A stretch of DNA of 38,628 bases from assembly GCA_039028895.1 (NCBI GenBank), contig JBCCHF010000052.1, positions 1 through 38,628 of the forward strand, given 5' to 3'. Every line of letters starts with the position of its first letter. The first letter of the stretch is position 1. The position numbers were made by a program, and so were the translations under genes. The notes under the pieces were generated by a model that worked only from the letters and a program-made list of their open reading frames with translations, searched no databases and had not been told where the DNA came from. Source of the DNA: JAHDCJ01 sp039028895. Its GTDB lineage: Bacteria > Bacteroidota > Bacteroidia > Chitinophagales > Saprospiraceae. This document shows, one piece after another, positions 17,760 to 25,870 of the stretch.

Positions 17760-18839
17760 TTAAACTTCAATTATCGGAATATAAGGCAAGGAATCTGTGC
17801 GAATTAGGGCATTTCCCCAAGAAAGTCCAACCCCAAAACCTGAAAGTAGTAATACACTTGAGTCTTTGGTAATTCGGTCTCCAAGTTGATCGACAATGGT
17901 TACTGGAATTGAAGCGGAACTGGTATTGCCGAATTTGTCAAGTGAAAGCACCATTTGCTCGTCCTTTATGCGTAACATTTTTTGCATTGAGCTATTGATA
18001 ATCTTGTTAGCCTGGTGAAAAATAAAATAATCCACTTGCTCAACTGTTATTTCGAGATCTTCCAAAAACGACTTTATAGTAGGCACTACTTGTTTGATGG
18101 AGAAGTTGTAGATGTTAAGGCCGTTCATTTCAAGGTTTAATTCATGCCTTGTAATACCCTCAGAAACAGTGAATTTGTTAAGAGATTCTTCATTGACTGG
18201 ATATTTGCATCCACCGCCTTTCACAATTAGGGAAGCAGCTCCACTACCGTCGGAATATCCCTGGAAAACGATGCCATGCCCTTTACCGTCGTTCTCAATA
18301 GCTGTTGCTGATCCTGCGTCTGAAAATATCAATGCTGTACTTTTATCTTCAGAAGACACCAGGTGACTTGACTTGTCACCTACGAGCAATAATCCCTTAC
18401 CTCCGGGCATAGAATTCAGCATACTCATTACTACGGATAATCCATACGGATAGGCCGAACACCCCAGGTTTATGTCAAACGCCAAACAGGAAGTCGGAAG
18501 GCCCAGCCGATCCTGAAGGACAGTGGCAGTGCATGGAGTAATATAGTCAGGCGTCTGTGTGACTAGAACTAAAATCGAAATTTCCTCTTTTTCCCAACCG
18601 AGTGTCTCCAATAATTTACTTGCAGCGGCTTCACACAAATCACCAGCAGTTACATTGGAGGGAGCTTCACGCCTTGAGTTTATCCCTATCGTCCTGATGA
18701 TACGTGATTTTTCTTTTTCGGAAAGATGAATGTAGTCAGCATTGAAAACCTCATTTTTGGGTATCGCCGCTGAAATCCCCTTTATACTTATTCCGTTTAC
18801 TTTTACTTCTGCCAAAAGACTAATCTGATTTGCTAGCAA
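17760..18839 (-). CDS. 3-oxoacyl-ACP synthase III-like (KAS III) enzyme
   Basis: The thiolase-fold protein has the complete KAS III triad: C127 (INLGCSAYPYG), H275 (IFHQAN) and N305 (FGNTSSAS). There is no ATG at the 5' end. TTG at 18839 gives 359 residues and overlaps the ACP gene by 20 nt; TTG at 18815 gives 351 residues, begins 5 nt after the ACP stop and fits the AEVKVNGISIKG strand better. It is coupled with a dedicated ACP and lies upstream of GT2 and GNAT genes rather than with fatty-acid genes, so it probably makes or transfers a short 3-oxoacyl group used to decorate a sugar. A housekeeping FabH role is less likely in this context. Confidence 0.87.
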   Translation of the reverse strand: MLANQISLLAEVKVNGISIKGISAAIPKNEVFNADYIHLSEKEKSRIIRTIGINSRREAPSNVTAGDLCEAAASKLLETLGWEKEEISILVLVTQTPDYITPCTATVLQDRLGLPTSCLAFDINLGCSAYPYGLSVVMSMLNSMPGGKGLLLVGDKSSHLVSSEDKSTALIFSDAGSATAIENDGKGHGIVFQGYSDGSGAASLIVKGGGCKYPVNEESLNKFTVSEGITRHELNLEMNGLNIYNFSIKQVVPTIKSFLEDLEITVEQVDYFIFHQANKIINSSMQKMLRIKDEQMVLSLDKFGNTSSASIPVTIVDQLGDRITKDSSVLLLSGFGVGLSWGNALIRTDSLPYIPIIEV

Positions 18840-19059
18840 CTACTTTGTCATAAAGTTGCTCAATGGTTTCAATAGTTTTCAAATCACTTTCTGAAAGTAA
18901 AACGCCGTATTCATCATTAAGCGTAGCAATTAATATCAAGGCGAGCATTGAACTCCAGCTTTCCAATTGTTTGAATTCGGTGGAAGGCCCAATATTGGTG
19001 TCTTCATTTTCAAATTCAAACTCTACTGCAACCCTGGCTGTAAAGGTTTTCAGATCCAT
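18820..19059 (-). CDS. Dedicated acyl carrier protein
   Basis: The protein has 79 residues from ATG 19059; a GTG one codon earlier is also in frame. It is acidic and helical, with the pattern FxxLESWSSMLALILI. The phosphopantetheine serine is S37, but the usual DSL signature reads SSM, so the Asp before the serine is Ser. The context LExWxS is that of stand-alone ACPs in specialised pathways rather than AcpP. It is first in the operon ACP, KAS III, GT2, GNAT and is divergent from the epimerase at 19137. Confidence 0.82.
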   Translation of the reverse strand: MDLKTFTARVAVEFEFENEDTNIGPSTEFKQLESWSSMLALILIATLNDEYGVLLSESDLKTIETIEQLYDKVVASKSD

Positions 19060-19087
19060 CACTAAGTCATTCGTTATTTGAGAATCA

Positions 19088-19117
19088 TAAAGCTAATGAT
19101 TTTTTCACCCACCCAAA
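19088..19117 (-). promoter_or_regulatory. Candidate promoter for the ACP/KAS III/GT2/GNAT operon
   Basis: The minus strand reads TTTG, then 18 nt, then TAGCTTTA, which fits the Bacteroidota TTTG-N18/20-TAnnTTTG pattern with one mismatch at the last base. It would start transcription about 20-25 nt before the ATG at 19059. Confidence 0.4.
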
Positions 19118-19123
19118 AAAATG

Positions 19124-19131
19124 TATACTTG
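19124..19131 (+). promoter_or_regulatory. Candidate -7 element of the epimerase, implying a very short or absent leader
   Basis: TATACTTG matches TAnnTTTG with one mismatch and ends 5 nt before the ATG at 19137. If used, transcription would begin at or next to the start codon. The upstream partner is weak (TTTC, 17 nt away). Confidence 0.25.
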
Positions 19132-19136
19132 CGCCG

Positions 19137-20108
19137 ATGAAACAAGTCTTGATTACCGGCTGTGCAGGATTCATTGGTTTCCATACGTGTCTTAAAATGA
19201 TAAAGGTGGGGTGGACAGTGTATGGTATAGATTGCATGTTTGAAGATGTCAACACTGATTTTAAACAAAAAAGACTAAAACAATTAATATCCAAGGGACT
19301 AAAGTTTCAAAAAATTGATTTAAGTAAGAAAAGCGAGACAGTAAATTACTTCAATACGGTTGACCCTGAAGTGATTATTCATCTGGCTGCAAGAACAGGG
19401 GTGAGGGCATCAATCGAAACGCCAAATGCCTACATTGATGCCAATATTACCGGATTCTGTAATGTTTGTGAGGCGATTAAAGACAGGACCCTTCACCTGA
19501 TTTACGCATCCAGCTCCTCCGTATACGGTAAAAGCGACCAGATTCCTTATCAGGAAAATTTAAAATCAGATGCCCCGGTATCTGTTTATGCTGCGACCAA
19601 AAAAGCAAATGAACTTTTAGCACATTATTATGCAGAGTTTTACCAGCTGACGATGACCGGACTTCGTTTTTTTACCGTTTATGGCCCCTGGAACAGAAAG
19701 GATATGGCAGTCTATTTGTTTCTTGATGCGATAAGTCAGCAAAATCCTATCCGGCTGTTCAACCATGGTAAAATGAAGCGTGATTTTACTTATGTAGAAG
19801 ATATTGTTGAGTCCATTTATCGGCTTGCAGAAAAAGGAGAATACCTCAATGGGCCTATGCCGCAAAATGCAATTTTTAATATTGGATATGGAGAACCCGT
19901 TGAATTGGAAACCCTTGTTGATGAGATTCAGAAAAACCTTAACCAGCAGGCTATTATTCGTTATGAGGAAATCCAACAAGGAGATATGATCAACACCTGG
20001 GCTGACAATGCTGCACTTAAAGCATTGATTGGCTATTCCCCAAAAGTTAGTATCCAGGAAGGGCTTAAGTTAACGGCAGACTGGTTTAAACAGAGTGGGC
20101 AAGAATAG
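19137..20108 (+). CDS. NAD-dependent nucleotide-sugar epimerase, UDP-glucuronate 4-epimerase-like
   Basis: The extended short-chain dehydrogenase has 323 residues. The NAD-binding motif is GCAGFIG (8-14), the catalytic pair is Y151 and K155 (YAATK), and the assisting serines are in YASSSSVYG (123-131). The stretch GLRFFTVYGPWNRKDMA is characteristic of UDP-glucuronate 4-epimerases and CapI-like enzymes; GalE-type enzymes differ here. It is slightly shorter than typical members, which have about 335-350 residues. It would supply an epimerised UDP-sugar to the glycan locus. It is divergent from the ACP operon and converges on trmH with only 3 nt between the stops. Confidence 0.87.
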   Translation: MKQVLITGCAGFIGFHTCLKMIKVGWTVYGIDCMFEDVNTDFKQKRLKQLISKGLKFQKIDLSKKSETVNYFNTVDPEVIIHLAARTGVRASIETPNAYIDANITGFCNVCEAIKDRTLHLIYASSSSVYGKSDQIPYQENLKSDAPVSVYAATKKANELLAHYYAEFYQLTMTGLRFFTVYGPWNRKDMAVYLFLDAISQQNPIRLFNHGKMKRDFTYVEDIVESIYRLAEKGEYLNGPMPQNAIFNIGYGEPVELETLVDEIQKNLNQQAIIRYEEIQQGDMINTWADNAALKALIGYSPKVSIQEGLKLTADWFKQSGQE

Positions 20109-20111
20109 CAA

Positions 20112-20726
20112 TTATCGCGGTTCTTTAGTCCTTCCGGTCTTGGTTCTTTCTTTGTAAATGTGGAATAAGGTTTCCTGCTCATCCACACTCAGTTCGGATA
20201 CGGAATATTTACCTTTTTCCTGCCGTTGTCTTAGAGTCTCGTATAGGGTTACAGCGCATGCAACCGAAATATTCAGGCTTTCGATCATTCCGTATTGTGG
20301 AATACGTATGTTGCCATCACAAAGCGCCAAAGAGGCTTCAGAAACCCCTTCCTTTTCATTACCGAAAACAAGTACTTTCGATCCGCTTAGATCAGCTTCA
20401 TAAAGCTGAATGGCATCTGAAGACAGGTGAGTGGCAAGGATGGTATCGTATTTGGTCCTTATGGCTTCGAAACAGGCTGTTCTGTCTGTAAACAGGTGTA
20501 CATCCACCCATTTTCTTGCTGAACCAGAACTGCGTTTTCCCATTTTCAGCCGTTCTATATCAGTAGAGGTATACAACACATAGATTTCCATTATTCCCAC
20601 GCTATCACAAGTGCGTAATACAGCACTAATATTGTGAGGATCATGGACGTCTTCAAGCAAAACTGAAAGACCAGGCTGCCTGTTGCTTACAACACGTCGA
20701 AATTTAGCTTCTCTTTGTGGAGTCAT
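20112..20726 (-). CDS. trmH: TrmH-type (SPOUT) tRNA/rRNA 2'-O-ribose methyltransferase
   Basis: The protein has 204 residues and all three SPOUT motifs: DPHNISAVLRTCDSVG, then VLVFGNEKEGVS, then the knot loop IPQYGMIESLNISVA. The overall pattern is closest to TrmH, which methylates G18 of tRNA, and the C-terminal acidic/basic tail also fits. It marks the edge of the glycan locus and has no obvious link to it. Assignment to TrmH rather than another SpoU member is by motif context only. Confidence 0.85.
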   Translation of the reverse strand: MTPQREAKFRRVVSNRQPGLSVLLEDVHDPHNISAVLRTCDSVGIMEIYVLYTSTDIERLKMGKRSSGSARKWVDVHLFTDRTACFEAIRTKYDTILATHLSSDAIQLYEADLSGSKVLVFGNEKEGVSEASLALCDGNIRIPQYGMIESLNISVACAVTLYETLRQRQEKGKYSVSELSVDEQETLFHIYKERTKTGRTKEPR

Positions 20727-20815
20727 TTTGAAAATGGTTCGTTAAATCAGGGGTTGCAAAAGACAAACAATCGCTAATTTGTTTATTTTTAGACCTCTAA
20801 TTTATTCTATATTCA

Positions 20816-23800
20816 ATGAAAATAAAGAAATTCCTTAAACGGTCCTTCTTCTTTCTATTGGCTATTGTGTTGCTCGTAATCGGAGCAGCCTTCGCCATTC
20901 CTTACTTTTTTAAGGATGAGGTTGTGACTTTAGTAAAAAAAGAAATCAACAATAGTGTTGATGCAAAGATTGATTTTAATGAGGATATAAAGCTTTCTCT
21001 TTTGCGGAGTTTTCCTGATTTAAGTTTAACCTTAAGTGACCTTAGCGTTTCAGGAAACGGTATTTTTGAAGGGTTAGATCTCGCTGTAGTGAAAAATGCC
21101 AATTTACAGCTCGACCTCATGTCTGTAGTGAATAAAGAAAATCCCATAATCGTCAAGGATGTCAAGCTTGAAGGAGCAGATATCTATATCAAGGTAAATG
21201 AAAATAGGACAGCCAACTACGATATCGCAAAGTCCTCAGGATCAGCGAGTGAACCAGTTGATTTTGAGATCAAACTTGAATCGTATAGTGTTGTTAATTC
21301 CAATTTTATCTATGATGATGCTTATACCAATACATACATTGAAGTCAAGAATTTCGAACATACTGGAAAAGGAGATTTGACTTCCGCAATTTTTGACCTT
21401 TCTACCAGCACACAGGCTGAATCATTAAGTCTGTTCTCCGGCGGCATTCCATTGATCAATAAAGCAAAAACCGATGCTGATATCACTATCGAAATCGACA
21501 ATAACGACTTTCGATATACGCTAAAAGACAATGATATTATCTTAAATGCCTTGAAACTTGATGTTGACGGGTGGGTAGAAGCGCCAGATGAAAATGTAGA
21601 ACTAGATCTTGATTTTAGTGCTCCATCAACAGATTTCAAGCATTTACTATCCATGATCCCAGCCGCATATACGCCTGACTTCCAAGACGTGGAAGCGAAT
21701 GGGGAAATGGCTTTGGATGGTCATATTAAAGGTATTTATAACCAAAACAGCCTTCCGGCTTTCAGCTTAAAGCTGGATGTGGATAATGGTAGCTTTCAAT
21801 ACCCAGGACTGCCTGCAGGTGCCGAAAATATTGAAGCAAAGGTCAATGTGTCTAGCCCAAGCTCAAACCTGGATGAAATGGTAGTGGACATTCCCACATT
21901 GAGCATGGATTTGGGGAACAATCCTTTTGAAGCTATTTTGAATTTGAAGAAGCCGATCTCCGATCCGGAAATTAAAGGAACGGTTAAGGGAATTATCGAT
22001 CTCGGCGAATTATCAGAAGTTTTCCCAGTTGAAGGCGTTGATCGTATGAATGGGACTGTAGATGCTGACCTTGCCATTGATACCAAGATGTCTTATGTAG
22101 AGCGGGAAGAATATGAAAAAGTAAATATGAGTGGGGATCTGAAATTATCAGATTTAACTTATCACGCGACAGGACAGCCGATGATCAAAATTTGGAGTTT
22201 AGATCTTAATTTTTCACCTCAGCATGTTGAATTGGTCGGTTTTGACGGACAATTAGGTAAGTCGGATGTTAAAGCTTCGGGTAAACTGGATAATATTTTG
22301 GCCTATTTTTCACCTAACCTGACTATGGAAGGTAATTTATTGGTTCGGTCCAAGTTGTTTGATGCCAATGAGTGGATAGAACAACCTGCAGCAACAAGAG
22401 CAAGCACAACCTTCGAATCAGAAGAAAGCTATGGCTCTTCAGAAGTGTTCAACAGGTTTTCGTTTGGACTTGATGCCAGAATAGATAAACTTATTTATGA
22501 TGAACTGGAATTCGAAAATGCGGTAGCCAAAGGCAATTTTACCCCTGAAACCATCAATCTCCAGCAGTTTTCAGCTAAAACTGGCAATTCAGATATCCGT
22601 GCAGAAGGTCAATTGGTCAATGTATTCGACTATCTATTTGAAGATGAAACACTTGGTGGTAACCTTGAACTTAAATCCAGGAACCTTGATTTAAACGAAT
22701 TGTATAATGTGGAAGCACCGTCTCCATCACCTGATGAGGAAGAACTGAAAGCTTCTACTGAAGTATCTTATCCCGTTCCCGAAAGGGTAGATGTAAAAGT
22801 CGATGCTTCTATTGACAAACTGACATACGCTGATATGGTTTTCCGTGATATGGATGGTAAAATTGAGGTAAAAAATCAAAGGGCATCAGTCAATTCGTTC
22901 TCTGCGAAAGGGATGGGCGGTGAATTTGATCTTAAAGGTTTTTACGACACTAGTGATCCATCAGAACCTAGATTTGATCTCAACTACAAACTAAAAAACC
23001 TTGATGTTAGCCAGGCTTTTGAACAGCTCAATTCAATGAAGATCTTAGCCCCTGTCACACAATTTATTGAAGGTGCACTGAGTTCTGAATTGTCGCTAAG
23101 CGGAAAATTGAAACCTAACCTCAGCCTTGATTATACAAGTCTTTCAGGAAGTGGTCTTTTCGAAACTTTTAATGCTGTATTGACCAATTGTACGCCATTA
23201 GCCAGGTTGGGAGATCAACTGGATATTCCAGAGCTGAAGAAAGTGAGTATTGAGGATACTAAAAACTGGTTTAACCTTAAGGATGGGATGTTTGTTTTAG
23301 AGCCAGCAGATATGAAATTAAATGGCCTGAATGTTAATGTCAGTGGTTCACATGGTATCCTCAATCAATCCATGGATTATTCATTGAAGTTCGATGTGCC
23401 AAAAGAAGTGCTCAATAAAGGTGCAGTAGGTTCTGCCGCAAGTAAGGGTCTCGATTTTTTCGGCGAACAGGCTGGAAGATTGGGCATTGACCTTGCCCAG
23501 GGAGATAATGTAAAATTTAATGTCAGGTACACTGGAAGCCTTACAGATCCAAAACTAAAATTAGACCTGATTGGAACCGATAAAGAATCGGTAAAAGAGG
23601 AAATTCTGGACGCAGTCACAGAGACCGTAAAAGATGAAGTTGAAGACAGGCTATTAGATGAAATAGGTGACAGAACAGGAATGGAAGCTGGCAGCGTTAA
23701 TGAAGTGGTTGATGAGGTTAAAGAGAAAGCAGAAGACAAAGCCCAGGAATTTCTTGATGAAACCATAGAAACCGCAAAAGAGACCGCAATTGAAACGGCA

Positions 23801-23962
23801 AAGGAGACAGTTGGTGATACTGCAAAAGCTGTAGTCAACGACATCCTTGGGAAGCAGGCTGAGGAGTTGCTTGGCAAAGATTCTACTGGAACATTTAACA
23901 ATATTAAGGATAAGATAAAATTCCCATTTGGGAAAAAGAATAAGGACAAAGGTGGAAATTAA
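20816..23962 (+). CDS. AsmA-family inner-membrane-anchored protein with LEA-like C-terminal tail
   Basis: The protein has 1048 residues. One N-terminal membrane helix (FFFLLAIVLLVIGAAFAIPYFF) precedes a long periplasmic beta-rich region of repeated strands such as VDLDFSAPSTDF, typical of AsmA/YhdP-like bridge proteins involved in phospholipid movement and outer-membrane homeostasis. The AsmA C-terminal domain ends near residue 915 (NVRYTGSLTDPKLKLDL). From about 922 to the end the sequence turns into a charged, alanine- and glutamate-rich helical tail with recurring ETAKETA and DEV(K/E) segments, like late-embryogenesis-abundant 11-mer repeats. It is followed by a short-overlap gene of unknown function. 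Confidence 0.85.
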   Translation: MKIKKFLKRSFFFLLAIVLLVIGAAFAIPYFFKDEVVTLVKKEINNSVDAKIDFNEDIKLSLLRSFPDLSLTLSDLSVSGNGIFEGLDLAVVKNANLQLDLMSVVNKENPIIVKDVKLEGADIYIKVNENRTANYDIAKSSGSASEPVDFEIKLESYSVVNSNFIYDDAYTNTYIEVKNFEHTGKGDLTSAIFDLSTSTQAESLSLFSGGIPLINKAKTDADITIEIDNNDFRYTLKDNDIILNALKLDVDGWVEAPDENVELDLDFSAPSTDFKHLLSMIPAAYTPDFQDVEANGEMALDGHIKGIYNQNSLPAFSLKLDVDNGSFQYPGLPAGAENIEAKVNVSSPSSNLDEMVVDIPTLSMDLGNNPFEAILNLKKPISDPEIKGTVKGIIDLGELSEVFPVEGVDRMNGTVDADLAIDTKMSYVEREEYEKVNMSGDLKLSDLTYHATGQPMIKIWSLDLNFSPQHVELVGFDGQLGKSDVKASGKLDNILAYFSPNLTMEGNLLVRSKLFDANEWIEQPAATRASTTFESEESYGSSEVFNRFSFGLDARIDKLIYDELEFENAVAKGNFTPETINLQQFSAKTGNSDIRAEGQLVNVFDYLFEDETLGGNLELKSRNLDLNELYNVEAPSPSPDEEELKASTEVSYPVPERVDVKVDASIDKLTYADMVFRDMDGKIEVKNQRASVNSFSAKGMGGEFDLKGFYDTSDPSEPRFDLNYKLKNLDVSQAFEQLNSMKILAPVTQFIEGALSSELSLSGKLKPNLSLDYTSLSGSGLFETFNAVLTNCTPLARLGDQLDIPELKKVSIEDTKNWFNLKDGMFVLEPADMKLNGLNVNVSGSHGILNQSMDYSLKFDVPKEVLNKGAVGSAASKGLDFFGEQAGRLGIDLAQGDNVKFNVRYTGSLTDPKLKLDLIGTDKESVKEEILDAVTETVKDEVEDRLLDEIGDRTGMEAGSVNEVVDEVKEKAEDKAQEFLDETIETAKETAIETAKETVGDTAKAVVNDILGKQAEELLGKDSTGTFNNIKDKIKFPFGKKNKDKGGN

Positions 23963-25049
23963 CCGTGGTGTAAAGCTTGGAATTTCGATTATCTTTCTTT
24001 CGATGCTTTGCCTTTTTGTTGGGCAAAAACTGCTTAATGGTCTGATAAACCTAGAATTTGAAAATTCAAAGATGATTCAAGGAACCTGGGTTGGGGCACA
24101 TAAAGCTTATAATGGTCATCTTTCTCCTTTCCCTTCCATCTTTGATTTCAAACCGGAAGGCATTTTGAACCATCTTATTGTTGGATCTGATTATAATGAA
24201 GGATTAGCCTGGAGTATTGATAATCAGGAACTTTCACTAGATACCTTCAATTTCAACTTGATAGCGCTGGATAATGACAAACTCAGTTATCAATCCGGCA
24301 ATTTAACAACCATGGTGCGATTAAGGTCACCATTGACAAACCGCTCAAAATCCGAACTTGATGACCTTTTGGCCAATTCAGTATGGAGTAATACCAAAGG
24401 CGACAAGAGTTTTGAGTTTTCGGATTCAACAGCTACTGTTTCCAGGAATGGAAATTTGGAGATCAGATGTTGGGACAGCTTTGCATATAAAAACTACTTG
24501 TTACTTTTTTTTATTGAAAATAAATCTTGTGAGGGTGCTGCAGGCCGAATTTACCAGGTTGTAGATTTCAGTGAAAACCGGCTGATCCTTTTGGGTAATA
24601 ATGAGTTGGAATCTGGCCGCATCGTGTTAACAAGACAAAAGGATATGCCAATAGTCGACCAAAATTCTGATCACTTTCAATTATGTGGATTTTATGCTGG
24701 CCGTTCCCATCTTAGTGTTTCAGATGCCCATGAAATGGGAGGACGATTCATCCAAAACACATTCAGTGAAAATTTTCAATGTAATGCGTCCTGGAAAGGC
24801 ATCACGGGCTTTTTACGCCTAAAATTCATGGTCAACTGCGAAGGGAAAACAGGTATGTTGTCGTGGCAAACAATGGATAAATTCTATAAGTCGATGGTGG
24901 TTCCTACTTCTTTGACGGATCATCTGGAAGATATATTCGAGTTGACAGGAAATTGGAAGCCTCTTGAGCGCAATGATTACATTCATGATGCCTGGAAATC
25001 CATAATTTTTAAAATTGAGGATGGCAATCTCGTCTCAATCGCTCCCTGA
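23952..25049 (+). CDS. Membrane-anchored protein of unknown function
   Basis: The frame from GTG 23952 gives about 365 residues and overlaps the AsmA gene by 11 nt; TTG at 23928 would add eight residues. A hydrophobic helix near the N-terminus (LGISIIFLSMLCLFVG) is followed by a beta-rich region. Two segments, starting MIQGTWVGAHKAY and LANSVWSNTKGD, look like related lipocalin-like strands, each opening with a (G)xW pattern; this is weak evidence of an internal duplication. I do not recognise the family. The overlap with AsmA and 1-nt overlap (TGATG) with the TPR lipoprotein show one operon, so a periplasmic or envelope role is likely. Confidence 0.65.
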   Translation: MEINRGVKLGISIIFLSMLCLFVGQKLLNGLINLEFENSKMIQGTWVGAHKAYNGHLSPFPSIFDFKPEGILNHLIVGSDYNEGLAWSIDNQELSLDTFNFNLIALDNDKLSYQSGNLTTMVRLRSPLTNRSKSELDDLLANSVWSNTKGDKSFEFSDSTATVSRNGNLEIRCWDSFAYKNYLLLFFIENKSCEGAAGRIYQVVDFSENRLILLGNNELESGRIVLTRQKDMPIVDQNSDHFQLCGFYAGRSHLSVSDAHEMGGRFIQNTFSENFQCNASWKGITGFLRLKFMVNCEGKTGMLSWQTMDKFYKSMVVPTSLTDHLEDIFELTGNWKPLERNDYIHDAWKSIIFKIEDGNLVSIAP

Positions 25050-25852
25050 TGAAAGCTATTTTTTACATAATGTTTGTTGGATTTTTAGCTTTTCATCTTA
25101 TGGGATGCCAGAATCAGAGCGGATCTGATCCTTCAGGAAATACTGTTGATGGCTGGCTGGCATTGGCTGGAGATGCCAGCTATGGATCTGACCAGTGGAT
25201 AGCCATGCTTGATAGTGCGATCCTCAATTTCCCAAATGAAGCCGAACCCTATTACAGAAAGGCTGTTAGGCTGATCAGGCAGGACGATTACCTTGGCGGA
25301 ATGCAAAATCTAACAAAAGCGGCGGAGCTCAATCCTTTGGCCTACCTTAACTACCTGGGATTGATAAAATTAATGGACTTACACGATTTTGAAGGAGCAG
25401 CAACCGCCTTTCAGAAAGCTATAACCCTTGGCGCATATAATGACCCAATAATTTCTGGAAATGCAAAGCTGAGACTCGGGTTGACGCTAAAGGAGATGGG
25501 GAAATTTGATGAAGCCATTTCAAATATTACCGAATATATCAACGAGAATGGGGAAGAGCATGTCATTGTATACACCTTTATCCATAGAGGGACGGCATAC
25601 GAAGCAATCGGTGATTTTGAGTTGGCAGCATCGGATTACGAAAAAGCCTTATCCTATTGGCCCAAATGCACTGAGGCTTATTATTTTCTAGGGAAACTCA
25701 AGCTTGCCATTGGAGAAGCAGCAGCAGCTTGTCAAAATGCCAGGAATGCTATTCTATATAAAAATTTTATCAGAACCAACCCTTCAAGGTCTTATACCGA
25801 TCAGATCTATTATACTGATCTTGAGGCTTTGTTTGATGCAGCCTGTCAATAA
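25049..25852 (+). CDS. TPR-repeat lipoprotein
   Basis: The protein has 267 residues with a lipoprotein signal (FLAFHLMGC, acylated Cys near 20). At least four TPR-like helical pairs follow: AEPYYRKAVRLIRQDDYLGG, LGLIKLMDLHDFEGAATAF, LRLGLTLKEMGKFDEAIS and HRGTAYEAIGDFELAASDY. TPR lipoproteins serve as scaffolds in the periplasm or at the outer membrane. The start codon overlaps the previous stop by one base (TGATG), which links it to the AsmA operon. Confidence 0.8.
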   Translation: MKAIFYIMFVGFLAFHLMGCQNQSGSDPSGNTVDGWLALAGDASYGSDQWIAMLDSAILNFPNEAEPYYRKAVRLIRQDDYLGGMQNLTKAAELNPLAYLNYLGLIKLMDLHDFEGAATAFQKAITLGAYNDPIISGNAKLRLGLTLKEMGKFDEAISNITEYINENGEEHVIVYTFIHRGTAYEAIGDFELAASDYEKALSYWPKCTEAYYFLGKLKLAIGEAAAACQNARNAILYKNFIRTNPSRSYTDQIYYTDLEALFDAACQ

Positions 25853-25870
25853 AGGCTTACTGCCCATTGT

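Noticed and set aside
17760..19059. ACP and KAS III as the edge of a polyketide or aryl-polyene cluster.
   Set aside because: No ketoreductase, dehydratase, chain-elongating ketosynthase or thioesterase is nearby; glycosyltransferase and GNAT genes follow instead.
4158..20108. The glycan locus as a mobile genomic island.
   Set aside because: I found no integrase, transposase, tRNA or flanking direct repeat. Transfer remains possible but is not shown by this sequence.
23377..23949. A 190-codon open frame antisense to the AsmA tail.
   Set aside because: It is Ser/Phe-rich low complexity that mirrors the repetitive Glu/Ala/Lys coding of the opposite strand.
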